Of a stretch of DNA of 16,675 nucleotides, positions 1 to 6,680 are shown piece by piece (positions within the stretch are counted from its first letter, which is position 1; every line of letters begins with the position of its first letter). The translations under genes were made by a program, and so were the position numbers. The notes below the pieces were generated by a model, which saw nothing but the letters and a program-made list of their open reading frames with translations, was not told where the DNA came from and made no database searches. Origin of the DNA: CAZSRL01 sp964609615 (GTDB lineage Bacteria > Bacillota_I > Bacilli_A > RF39 > UBA660); the NCBI GenBank assembly GCA_964609615.1, contig CAZSRL010000017.1, positions 1 to 16,675 on the forward strand, read 5' to 3'.

Positions 1-1
1 G

Positions 2-478
2 TTAAATCTTAATGATGAAGTTGAAATCGTTGGATTAAGAGATACTAGAAAAACTGTTGTAACTGGAATCGAAATGTTTAGAAAACAATTAGATTATGCA
101 GAAGCAGGAGATAATGCTGGTGTGTTACTACGTGGAATTGATCGTAAAGACGTTGAACGTGGTCAAGTAATCGCAAAACCAGGAAGTGTTACACCTCATA
201 CTGAATTTAAGGCACAAGTATATGTACTTAGCCAAAAAGAAGGTGGAAGACATACTCCATTCTTTAATAACTACAGACCTCAATTTTACTTCAGAACTAC
301 TGATGTAACTGGGGAAGTATTATTACCAGATGGTGTAGAAATGGTAATGCCTGGTGATGATGTTACAATGGAAATCAAACTTATTCATCCAATCGCTATC
401 GAAAACGGAACTAAGTTCTCAATTCGTGAAGGTGGAAGAACAGTTGGTGCTGGTGTAGTATCAGAAATCAAAAAATAA
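2..478 (+). CDS. tuf: Elongation factor Tu, C-terminal part (5' end outside window)
   Basis: This is the 3' part of tuf. The open frame runs in from the left edge (frame starts at base 2), so the G domain is not seen. What is visible is the end of domain II (DEVEIVGLRDT, VVTGIEMF, GDNAGVLLRGI) and all of domain III (EGGRHTPFFNNYRPQFYFRT, the tRNA-contacting region, and the C-terminus GGRTVGAGVVSEIKK). EF-Tu delivers aminoacyl-tRNA to the ribosome in the cytoplasm. Codon use differs from the rest of the window, with several CGT arginines and C-ending codons such as ATC where neighbours use AGA and ATA/ATT. That is expected for a very highly expressed gene. An internal ATG at 74 is not the start, because the conserved sequence continues upstream in frame. 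It is followed directly by a terminator, so it is probably the last gene of its transcript. Confidence 0.97.
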   Translation, partial: LNLNDEVEIVGLRDTRKTVVTGIEMFRKQLDYAEAGDNAGVLLRGIDRKDVERGQVIAKPGSVTPHTEFKAQVYVLSQKEGGRHTPFFNNYRPQFYFRTTDVTGEVLLPDGVEMVMPGDDVTMEIKLIHPIAIENGTKFSIREGGRTVGAGVVSEIKK

Positions 479-498
479 TTATATAAATTATTAAAATT

Positions 499-520
499 AA
501 CAACATTTATGTTGTTTTTT
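499..520 (+). terminator. Rho-independent terminator of tuf
   Basis: A 7-bp perfect stem (AACAACA at 499-505, TGTTGTT at 510-516) with a TTTA loop runs straight into a run of T. It lies 20 bases after the tuf stop. A second, AT-only inverted repeat at 474-492 overlaps the stop codon and may add to the structure. Confidence 0.88.
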
Positions 521-590
521 TTATTGTATAAAATATTTTAATTATAAATATAAGTTTTAAATTATTCTTTTTTATTTGGTTAAAATGATA

Positions 591-608
591 TATAATAAAA
601 TAGAGGTG
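591..608 (+). promoter_or_regulatory. -10 box and Shine-Dalgarno for the 615-4513 operon
   Basis: TATAAT at 591-596 follows the tuf terminator. No good -35 is seen at the expected place (568-573 is only T-rich). The Shine-Dalgarno GAGGTG at 603-608 begins about where transcription would start, giving a leader of about 12 nt before the ATG at 615. Confidence 0.6.
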
Positions 609-614
609 TTTTTA

Positions 615-1052
615 ATGGCAAAGATAAAAGTATATGATCCTAAAAGAGAAAAGGAAAAAGAAGAAGCAAAAGATAAATTATTAATAGTAACTGAAATTAT
701 TATTGATTTGGTGATTTATGCATTAGTATTAATGTTTGCTTCAATGATATTTAAAGGTTTTTATGTTGAAAATTTTGCATATGCATTTTTAGCAGCAGCA
801 ATATTATCTGGTTTAAATGCAACTATTAAACCATTATTAGTATTTATTACTTTACCTATAACAATCTTATCTTTAGGAATATTTTATCCTATTGTTAATG
901 TTATTGTTTTAAAAATATGTTCTTTATTCTTAGGAACACATTTAATAGTAGAGGGTATTTTAGCACCATTTTTCTTAGTATTATTTATTTCACTAATTAA
1001 AATGATTTTAGATAATTTAATTTTAAATAAAATAAAAGGAGATAGAAAATGA
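615..1052 (+). CDS. YvlD-like 'phage holin 4' superfamily membrane protein (PF04020-like)
   Basis: A 145-residue membrane protein. The first ~22 residues are strongly charged (KREKEKEEAKDK), followed by about four hydrophobic segments (roughly 23-46, 53-68, 72-103 and 110-133). The central stretch LNATIKPLLVFITLPITIL followed by a Gly/Asn-containing helix is typical of the YvlD/PF04020 family, whose members are small four-helix membrane proteins. The family name mentions holins, but most members are chromosomal, poorly characterised, and linked to envelope stress only in some Firmicutes. An upstream in-frame start at 576 is possible, but ATG 615 is preferred because it has GAGGTG 6 bases upstream and begins the conserved charged tail. 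It is the first gene of the operon and its stop overlaps the lgt start (ATGA at 1049-1052), implying translational coupling. Confidence 0.8.
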   Translation: MAKIKVYDPKREKEKEEAKDKLLIVTEIIIDLVIYALVLMFASMIFKGFYVENFAYAFLAAAILSGLNATIKPLLVFITLPITILSLGIFYPIVNVIVLKICSLFLGTHLIVEGILAPFFLVLFISLIKMILDNLILNKIKGDRK

Positions 1053-1864
1053 ATCCAGTAATGTTTAATTTGGGGTTTTTGGAAATAAGATGGTATAGCT
1101 TTTTTATAATACTTGCAATATTAATATCAACGTTTTTTATTTGTAGAGAAGCTAATAAATTTGATATAAGTAAAGAATTTATTATTAATTTAATATTTTG
1201 GGTAGTTATAATGTCTCTTATTGGAGCAAGACTTTATTTTGTATTGTTTAATTGGGATTATTATTCATTACATACTAATGAAATATATCAAATTTGGAAT
1301 GGTGGTTTAGCAATTCATGGTGGATTAATATTTGGTATATTAACCGTATTAATATATTCTCTTAGGTATAAGGTTCAAATATTAAGATTACTTGATATGA
1401 TTGCTCCATGGATGTTATTTTCTCAAGCCTTAGGAAGATGGGGAAACTTTTTCAATGCTGAAGCATATGGGAAAGCAACAACTTTAGAACATCTTCAAAA
1501 TTTGAATATTCCAGACTTTATTATAAATGGAATGAACATAAATGGTATTTATTATACACCTACATTTTTATATGAATCACTTTGGTGTTTATTTGGATTT
1601 ATTGTGCTAATTATTATTAAAAACTTTAAACACATCAGATTAGGAATGCTAACTGCTTTATATTTAATTTGGTATGGTATTGGTAGATTCTTAATAGAAT
1701 CAAGCAGATTAGATAGCCTTATGATTGCTAATATTAAAGTTGCTCAAATTGTTAGTGTAATAATGTTTATTTTTGGATTAATTTTATTAATTGTTAAATT
1801 CAATAAAAAAGGTTTAGATTCAATGTATAATGATGATAACGAAAATAAAAAAATTCAATATTAG
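1049..1864 (+). CDS. lgt: Prolipoprotein diacylglyceryl transferase
   Basis: A 271-residue integral membrane enzyme that transfers diacylglycerol from phosphatidylglycerol to the lipobox cysteine of prolipoproteins, the first step of lipoprotein maturation. The Lgt signature GRWGNFFNAEAYG lies at residues 129-141. The conserved WNGGLAIHGG (83-92), YTPTFLYESLW (169-179) and the C-terminal YGIGRFLIESSRLDS (209-223), with its essential-type arginines, are all present. About seven hydrophobic segments span the protein and the length is normal. GGAG lies about 7 bases upstream of ATG 1049. The start overlaps the previous stop by 4 bases. The stop TAG at 1862-1864 is itself part of the Shine-Dalgarno of the next gene. 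A nearby thioredoxin-reductase-type gene also occurs near lgt in Bacilli. The product implies the organism makes lipoproteins. Confidence 0.97.
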   Translation: MNPVMFNLGFLEIRWYSFFIILAILISTFFICREANKFDISKEFIINLIFWVVIMSLIGARLYFVLFNWDYYSLHTNEIYQIWNGGLAIHGGLIFGILTVLIYSLRYKVQILRLLDMIAPWMLFSQALGRWGNFFNAEAYGKATTLEHLQNLNIPDFIINGMNINGIYYTPTFLYESLWCLFGFIVLIIIKNFKHIRLGMLTALYLIWYGIGRFLIESSRLDSLMIANIKVAQIVSVIMFIFGLILLIVKFNKKGLDSMYNDDNENKKIQY

Positions 1865-1875
1865 GAGGAAACAAA

Positions 1876-2679
1876 ATGTATGATTTAATTATAATTGGTA
1901 TGGGACCATCTGGTATGTCAGCTGGGGTTTATGCTAAAAGAAGGAATTTAAATGTTTTAATTTTAGAAAATAATACTCCAGGAGGAGCGGTTTTAAAAGC
2001 GGAAACTATTGATAATTATTTAGGTTTTAGCAAAATTAAAGGAAGTGATTTAGCACTTTCTATGTTTAATCATATAAATGATTTAGGTGTTTCTTATAAA
2101 ATAGAAAATGTCTTGAAAATAGAAGATCATAAAGATATAAAAACAATAACAACTAATAAAGGTACATATAATACTAAAACTATTTTGATTGCTAATGGGA
2201 AAGGGCTTAATAAATTAATCATTAATAATAAACCTATTATTGCAAAAAACATTAGTTATTGTACATTGTGTGATGGAGCACTATATAAAAATAAAGATGT
2301 TGTTCTTATTAGTGAAGATGAAAAAGAAAAAGTGTTTTTAGAAAATATTGTTAATAAATTATATGTTATTAACAAAGATGAAATAAAAGATATTGTAATA
2401 GAAAATGATTTAATAAAAGAGTTAATTCTTTCTGATAAAAAAATAAATGTAGATGGAATATTTCTAGGTGAAGGAAATAGTATAAAAGTTGAATTTGATA
2501 AAGACTTAAATATAAGAAATAATGGTAAAATAACAGTAAATGAAAAGTATGAAACAAAAGCTAATGGAATATATGCTTCTGGAGATGTTATAAATAAAGA
2601 TTTATATCAAGTTTGTAATGCAGTATCCGAAGGAGCAGAGGCTGTAGTAAATATAATTAAATATTTAGGAGAAGAATAA
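1876..2679 (+). CDS. Thioredoxin-reductase-like flavoprotein with a reduced pyridine-nucleotide domain
   Basis: A 267-residue relative of low-molecular-weight thioredoxin reductase (TrxB, usually about 305-315 aa). The FAD domain is well kept: IIGMGPSGMSAGVYAKR (7-23), TPGG (34-37) and the closing GIYASGDV (231-238). The redox-active pair is present as CTLC (C129, C132) followed by DGA, as in TrxB. The domain that normally binds NADPH is degenerate. After the CxxC the glycine-rich GGGxSAxE segment is replaced by ISEDEKEKVF (145-154), and the HRRxxxR motif that selects the 2'-phosphate is replaced by INKDEI (165-170). The missing ~40 residues lie in this region. FAD binding and dithiol chemistry are expected; NADPH as donor is doubtful. 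Ferredoxin-dependent flavin thioredoxin reductases of clostridia are known relatives lacking the NADPH motif. AGGAGG at 1863-1868 is an ideal Shine-Dalgarno, and the next gene starts directly after the stop. Confidence 0.88.
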   Translation: MYDLIIIGMGPSGMSAGVYAKRRNLNVLILENNTPGGAVLKAETIDNYLGFSKIKGSDLALSMFNHINDLGVSYKIENVLKIEDHKDIKTITTNKGTYNTKTILIANGKGLNKLIINNKPIIAKNISYCTLCDGALYKNKDVVLISEDEKEKVFLENIVNKLYVINKDEIKDIVIENDLIKELILSDKKINVDGIFLGEGNSIKVEFDKDLNIRNNGKITVNEKYETKANGIYASGDVINKDLYQVCNAVSEGAEAVVNIIKYLGEE

Positions 2680-3204
2680 ATGAAAGTTTTTGTTGCGGGT
2701 TCTATTGAAGAACATATAGAAGAAAAATATTTAAAGGAAGCAAAAAAATATGCAGAATTTTTAGCAAATAAAGAATATGATTTAATATTTGGAGCTAAAA
2801 ATAGTGGTATATTAAAAATTGTTTATGAAACCTTTAGACAAAAAGATAGATATATAAAAGCAATTACAATAGATAGATATAAAGATGATTTAAAAAAAGT
2901 AAGTGCAGATGAAGAGATTGTTAGTGCTAATGTACACAAACAATATAAAAGATTTTTAGAAGCAGATTTAATGTTATTTATGCCTGGAGGCTGTGGAACA
3001 TTAAGTGAGTTTTCTTTTATGTTAAATGCTAAAAGGAATAATGAAGTAAGATGTCCGTTATATTTAGTTAATATCGATGGTTACTATGATGGAATAATAA
3101 GACAAATAAAAACAATGTATACTGAGAAGTATTTAACAACTAGAAATTTAGTGGTAATAATAAACAGTATAGATGAATTAGAAGAGGATTTGAATAAATG
3201 TTAG
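2680..3204 (+). CDS. LOG-like (lysine decarboxylase-like fold) nucleotide hydrolase family protein
   Basis: A 174-residue cytoplasmic Rossmann-type protein of the LOG / TIGR00730 / SLOG group. Established members cleave nucleoside monophosphates to base and ribose phosphate (cytokinin-type phosphoribohydrolase). The signature PGGxGTxxE is present as PGGCGTLSE (102-110). Length and layout (N-terminal KVFVAGS strand, signature at about 100, C-terminal YLVNIDGYYDGII) fit the family. Two features are off-consensus: the usual N-terminal GGGxxGLMG is GAKNSGILK (38-46), and the MHERK region before the signature reads VHKQYKR (85-91). Catalysis may therefore be altered, and the substrate cannot be told. 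It starts at the base after the previous stop (GGAGAAG at about 2669) and its own end overlaps the rlmB start by 7 bases. Confidence 0.75.
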   Translation: MKVFVAGSIEEHIEEKYLKEAKKYAEFLANKEYDLIFGAKNSGILKIVYETFRQKDRYIKAITIDRYKDDLKKVSADEEIVSANVHKQYKRFLEADLMLFMPGGCGTLSEFSFMLNAKRNNEVRCPLYLVNIDGYYDGIIRQIKTMYTEKYLTTRNLVVIINSIDELEEDLNKC

Positions 3205-3893
3205 TATATGGAAAAAATGTTGCTGAACTGATATTAAAGAAAAAAGAAAAAATTAATAAAATATATTTATGGGAAAAGTTTACTGATAAAAACATAATTT
3301 CTCTCATAAAAAAAGAAAATTATAAAGTAGAAAAGCATACAAAAAACGAATTAAATCAACTTGCAAATGTAAATCATCAAGGTATAATAATTGACATAAA
3401 TAATTATAAATTTTTTACTATAGATGATATATTACAAGATAAAGAAAGTAAGTTTATTGTACTGTTAGATCATTTAGAAGATCCTCATAACTTTGGCGCA
3501 ATACTTAGGACTTGTGAATGTGCAGGAGTTGATTATGTAATCATTCAAAATAAAAGAAGTGTTAGTGTGAATCCTACTGTAATGAAAACATCATCAGGAG
3601 CATTATTATATTCTAAGATTTGTGAGGTATCTAGTTTAAATAGTACAATTCAAAAATTAAAACAAAATGGTTATTTTTTAATAGGAACTGATATGGATGG
3701 AGATAATTATAAAAATATTAAATATCCAGACAAAGTAGCACTTATTATTGGAAGTGAAGGAAATGGATTAAAATATATTGTTAAACAAAACTGTGATATA
3801 ATTGCTAGTATTCCTATGAAAGGTAAAGTAAATAGTTTAAATGCTTCGGTAGCAGCAGGTATAGTTATTTATGAAATAGTTAATAGAAAGTAG
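3198..3893 (+). CDS. rlmB: 23S rRNA 2'-O-methyltransferase, TrmH/RlmB family (SPOUT)
   Basis: A 231-residue SPOUT-class RNA ribose methyltransferase, probably modifying a conserved G in 23S rRNA using S-adenosylmethionine. All three SPOUT motifs are present: motif 1 DHLEDPHNFGAILRT (91-105, with the family Asn and Arg), motif 2 LIIGSEGNGL (182-191), and motif 3 IPMKGKVNSLNASVAAGI (205-222), which forms the trefoil-knot SAM site. The N-terminal ~75 residues are the RNA-binding substrate domain (YGKNVAELIL; NHQGIII at 59-65). The protein is slightly shorter than typical RlmB (about 245). The ATG lies inside the end of the preceding gene. Its place just before a SigH-like sigma gene matches the Bacilli order rlmB-(yacP)-sigH, with yacP absent here. 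That synteny supports RlmB over other TrmH-family members. Confidence 0.9.
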   Translation: MLVYGKNVAELILKKKEKINKIYLWEKFTDKNIISLIKKENYKVEKHTKNELNQLANVNHQGIIIDINNYKFFTIDDILQDKESKFIVLLDHLEDPHNFGAILRTCECAGVDYVIIQNKRSVSVNPTVMKTSSGALLYSKICEVSSLNSTIQKLKQNGYFLIGTDMDGDNYKNIKYPDKVALIIGSEGNGLKYIVKQNCDIIASIPMKGKVNSLNASVAAGIVIYEIVNRK

Positions 3894-3901
3894 TGATAAA
3901 T

Positions 3902-4513
3902 ATGAAAAATTATCCTAATATTGATAATGAATTGTTATTTATGGCTGAGGAAACTTCTGAAGAAGCAGCAAGTGCTATTATAAATAAGTATTCTAATCTT
4001 ATAAGCATTGCTATAGCTAAATATAGTAAGTTTTTAAACGAGATTTCACTTGAAGATAAGGATTTATATCAAGAAGGTTTATTAGGCCTCTTAGAAGCTA
4101 TAAATACATTTGATAAGGATAAGAATATTCAATTTAATACTTACGCTTCTAAATGTATTGATAATAAAATAAAATCTATTTTAAGATATAATTCTACTTT
4201 TAAATATTATCACGCTAATAATTCAGTATCACTTGATAATGATTCAGAAGATATCAATTATTATGAACTAATTAATAAGAATTCATTAACACCAGAAGAT
4301 AAAATATTAATAAAAGAAGAATTAGAAGAAATTAACAAAATAATAAAAGAAAAATTTACATCTTCTGAGTATCAAATATATTTATTAAAAATAAAAGGAT
4401 ATAAAAACAGTGAAATATCAACTATAATTAACAAAGATAAAAAACAAATAGAAACAACAATAACAAGAATTAATAAAAAACTAAAAGAAATAAAAAGCAA
4501 CACAAACAAGTAA
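3902..4513 (+). CDS. sigH: SigH-like sigma-70 family RNA polymerase sigma factor
   Basis: A 203-residue alternative sigma factor. Region 2 is clear (KDLYQEGLLGLLEAINTFD at about 53-71, then FNTYASKCIDNKI at 78-90), a linker follows (NSLTPEDKILIKEELEEI, about 127-144), and a region-4 helix-turn-helix is at about 155-196 (YLLKIKGYKNSEISTIINKD). The pattern and the downstream TPED-type linker resemble Bacillus SigH (Spo0H), as does the position after rlmB. It directs RNA polymerase to a secondary promoter class; whether it serves competence, stress or another programme cannot be read here. A GTG at 3893 overlapping the rlmB stop is an alternative start. ATG 3902 is preferred, with GTGAT at 3893-3897 as a weak Shine-Dalgarno. 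The typical downstream genes rpmG-secE-nusG are absent and a terminator follows at once. Confidence 0.85.
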   Translation: MKNYPNIDNELLFMAEETSEEAASAIINKYSNLISIAIAKYSKFLNEISLEDKDLYQEGLLGLLEAINTFDKDKNIQFNTYASKCIDNKIKSILRYNSTFKYYHANNSVSLDNDSEDINYYELINKNSLTPEDKILIKEELEEINKIIKEKFTSSEYQIYLLKIKGYKNSEISTIINKDKKQIETTITRINKKLKEIKSNTNK

Positions 4514-4528
4514 AATAGTGTTGTTTTT
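4493..4528 (+). terminator. Rho-independent terminator of the lgt-rlmB-sigH operon
   Basis: CAACAC (4498-4503) pairs with GTGTTG (4518-4523). The stem extends outward by one G-U and several A-T pairs (AAAAGCAACAC with GTGTTGTTTTT), then runs into TTTTTATTTTT. The left arm lies inside the last codons of the sigma gene. Confidence 0.8.
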
Positions 4529-4553
4529 ATTTTTCTTTTATTTTGTTTTGTGG

Positions 4554-4570
4554 TATTATTAGATAGAGGT
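4554..4570 (+). promoter_or_regulatory. Extended -10 promoter and Shine-Dalgarno for murT-gatD
   Basis: TGGTATTAT (TATTAT at 4554-4559 with an upstream TG) follows the terminator; the -35 position (4531-4536, TTTTCT) is poor. GAGGT at 4566-4570 starts at the expected transcription start, giving a leader of about 12 nt to ATG 4578. Confidence 0.5.
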
Positions 4571-4577
4571 TGTAATT

Positions 4578-5900
4578 ATGTTATATATCAAATTATTAAT
4601 ATGCAAATTAAGTAATATTATATTAAAAAAACTAGGTAGAGGAACATCTTTTCCTGGCCATTTAGCTTTAAAATTAGATAAAAATATTTTAAATAAATTA
4701 CAATTACCAAAAACTACTATATGTGTAACAGGTACAACAGGAAAAACAAGCATTTGTGAGATATTAACTGATGTATATAAACAAAACAAAGTAAATGCTA
4801 AAAACAACTCTAAGGGTTCTAATCTTTTATCAGGTGTAGTTAGTTTATTTATAGATAATTGTAAATTAAATGGTAAAACAAAAGCAGATGTTTTTGTAAT
4901 TGAGGTTGATGAACGTTATGTAAAAGAAATATTTAAATATTTCAAACCAAATTATTTTATAGTAAATAATCTATCAAGAGATCAATTAGCAAGAAATGGA
5001 CATTCTATTTTAGTATGGAATGAAATAAATAATGCTATTAGTGATGATATTCATTTAATATTAAATGCTGATGACCCTCTTATATATAGATTGAGTTTAA
5101 AACATAAAGGAGAAATATCATATTATGGTTTAAAAAAGACAATTAATAGTACTAAACAAAGTGATTATAGTTTAGATATATGTTATTGTCCTATATGTAA
5201 TAATAAACTAGTATTTGATTACTTTCATTTTGGTAATATAGGATCATATCATTGTTCTAATTGTAGTTTTAAAAGACCAAGTTTTAAGTATGAATCTCGT
5301 TTAACAAATAATAATTCATTTATTATTAATAATAATGAAATAAAACTAATAAATTCAGCGTTATATAATGTTTATAATATGTCAGCTTCATATGTAACTG
5401 CTTTTGAAACTGGATTGGATGAAAAAGATATAACATATGCTCTTAATAATTTACATATAAAAATAAAAAGATTAGATACTTATATTATAAATAATAGAGA
5501 AGTAACACTTCTTTTAAGCAAAAATGAAGTCCCAATTTCATATAATCAATCACTTGAATATACTTTAAAAGATAACTCTTCAAAAACATTAATTATTGGT
5601 TTTGAAAGAATAAGCGGAAGATATGATTTAAAAGATATTTCATGGATATATGATATAAATTTTGAAATATTAAAAAAAGATCATATAAAAAAAATAATAA
5701 CTGTTGGTCCATTCGCAAGTGATATTGCTTTAAGACTTAAATATGCTGGTATTGATGAAAAGATTATAAAAGTAATATATGAAACAGATAATATATTAGA
5801 TATTATAAAAAACAAAACAATAGGTAAAGTATATTGTTTAGTATATTTTGATATTTTTTATAAATTAAAAGATGTTTTAAAAAGTGAGGTAAAAAAATGA
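4578..5900 (+). CDS. murT: MurT-like Mur ligase (lipid II isoglutaminyl synthase subunit)
   Basis: A 440-residue Mur-ligase-family protein, normal MurT length. In the known complex, MurT activates the D-Glu carboxylate of lipid II with ATP and GatD supplies ammonia from glutamine, producing amidated peptidoglycan stem peptides at the inner membrane face. Visible motifs: N-terminal FPGHLALKLDKNIL (25-38); P-loop TGTTGKTS (51-58), with Thr where most Mur ligases have Asn (GTNGKTT); VIEVDE (107-112); NLSRDQLARNG (131-141); LNADDP (162-167); and a MurT-specific zinc ribbon of C204, C207, C226 and C229, inserted in the central domain. The DUF1727-like C-terminal domain has DISWIYDINFE (353-363) and ALRLKYAG (384-391). 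The segment before DISW reads SGRYDLK rather than the usual ADGxD-type motif, but aspartates at 350 and 353 remain. Its stop overlaps the gatD-like start (ATGA). Confidence 0.9.
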   Translation: MLYIKLLICKLSNIILKKLGRGTSFPGHLALKLDKNILNKLQLPKTTICVTGTTGKTSICEILTDVYKQNKVNAKNNSKGSNLLSGVVSLFIDNCKLNGKTKADVFVIEVDERYVKEIFKYFKPNYFIVNNLSRDQLARNGHSILVWNEINNAISDDIHLILNADDPLIYRLSLKHKGEISYYGLKKTINSTKQSDYSLDICYCPICNNKLVFDYFHFGNIGSYHCSNCSFKRPSFKYESRLTNNNSFIINNNEIKLINSALYNVYNMSASYVTAFETGLDEKDITYALNNLHIKIKRLDTYIINNREVTLLLSKNEVPISYNQSLEYTLKDNSSKTLIIGFERISGRYDLKDISWIYDINFEILKKDHIKKIITVGPFASDIALRLKYAGIDEKIIKVIYETDNILDIIKNKTIGKVYCLVYFDIFYKLKDVLKSEVKK

Positions 5901-6628
5901 AAGAAATAAATATTGCTTATCTTTATTATGATATTTTAAATTTATATGGAGAAAATGGAAATATTAAAGTATTAAAAAAACATATAGAAGAACAAAATAT
6001 AAAAGTAAATATACATTTTTTAACTATAAAAGATAAAATAGAGTTTAATAAATATGATTTATGTTATGTTGGAGCGGGAACAGAAGATAATTTAAAGATT
6101 GTATTACAAGATATAAAGAAGTATAAAAAAGAATTAGCTGCATATATAGAAAGTAATAAGTTTTTTGTCGCAACTGGTAATGCATTAAATATGTTTGGTA
6201 GTTATATGTTAGAAGGAAAAAATACTATTATAGAAACTTTAAATATATTAGATTATTATGTTGTAGAAGAAGACTTTAGAATGATAGATGAATCAATATT
6301 AGAATCAAACTTTATTAGAGAACCATTAATTGGTTTTCAAAACCAAAACACTACATTATCAAATAATAAGAATGTTATGTTTAAAGTAATAAAAGGTATT
6401 GGAAGTTATCCTAATAGTAAAACAGAAGGAGTAAATTACAAAAACTTTTATGGAACTTATTTATTAGGGCCGTTATTTGCTCGTAATCCTAAATTTACTG
6501 AGTTTTTTATAAAAAAACTTATTAATAACAAATATAAAAATTTTAAGTTTAAAAAATTTAATTTAAAATTAGATATAGAAGCATATAAAAAATTTATAAA
6601 TAATTTTTATTTCAATATTATTAAATAA
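5897..6628 (+). CDS. gatD: GatD-like class I glutamine amidotransferase homologue lacking catalytic residues
   Basis: A 243-residue protein aligning end to end with GatD, the glutaminase partner of MurT. Supporting features: N-terminal LYGENGNIKVLKKH (17-30), CYVGAGTED (56-64), LEGKNTIIETLNILDYY (105-121), LIGFQNQ (144-150), a KGIGSYPNSKTEGVNYKN segment (166-183) and GTYLLGPLFARNP (186-198). The catalytic centre is gone. Where GatD has ICGGYQFLG with nucleophile Cys94, this protein has ATGNALNMFG (92-101, Gly at the Cys position). Where GatD has GTYLHGP with His189, it has GTYLLGP (Leu190). The GFENHGG glutamine-site motif is GFQNQNT (146-152) and the GGG loop is GAG. The frame is intact and coupled to murT by an ATGA overlap, so it is probably a structural or regulatory subunit, not decay. 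No terminator follows it; the next promoter begins at its stop codon. Confidence 0.82.
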   Translation: MKEINIAYLYYDILNLYGENGNIKVLKKHIEEQNIKVNIHFLTIKDKIEFNKYDLCYVGAGTEDNLKIVLQDIKKYKKELAAYIESNKFFVATGNALNMFGSYMLEGKNTIIETLNILDYYVVEEDFRMIDESILESNFIREPLIGFQNQNTTLSNNKNVMFKVIKGIGSYPNSKTEGVNYKNFYGTYLLGPLFARNPKFTEFFIKKLINNKYKNFKFKKFNLKLDIEAYKKFINNFYFNIIK

Positions 6629-6674
6629 TTGACAAAATAAAATATGAGTGTTTTAATAAAAATAATAGAGGGAG
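6629..6674 (+). promoter_or_regulatory. Sigma-A-type promoter for the PF06541 gene at 6681
   Basis: A consensus -35 TTGACA (6629-6634), a 17-base spacer and TTTAAT (6652-6657). The -35 starts one base after the gatD-like stop. Predicted start about 6664, Shine-Dalgarno GAGGGAG at 6668-6674, leader about 17 nt. Confidence 0.8.
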
Positions 6675-6680
6675 AGCAGT

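Noticed and set aside
615..1052. Prophage holin
   Set aside because: PF04020-type proteins carry the holin name, but no other phage genes are near and the gene is the first of a housekeeping operon.
1049..1052. Mycoplasma-type genetic code (TGA = Trp)
   Set aside because: TGA acts as the stop in at least four genes with clear family C-termini or ATGA overlaps, and TGG is used for Trp throughout.
2369..2557. Minus-strand open frame rich in Leu, Phe and His
   Set aside because: It lies wholly antisense to the TrxR-like gene, has no ribosome site, and its composition is what an AT-rich antisense frame produces. Other antisense frames (4559-4807, 7222-7425, 10204-10434, 12191-12484, 12821-13102, 13590-13949, 15611-15802) were rejected likewise.
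5897..6628. Sequencing error explaining the lost GatD residues
   Set aside because: At least four separate motifs (Cys, His, GFENHGG and the GGG loop) are changed while the frame and the other family marks are intact. Single-base errors would not do this.
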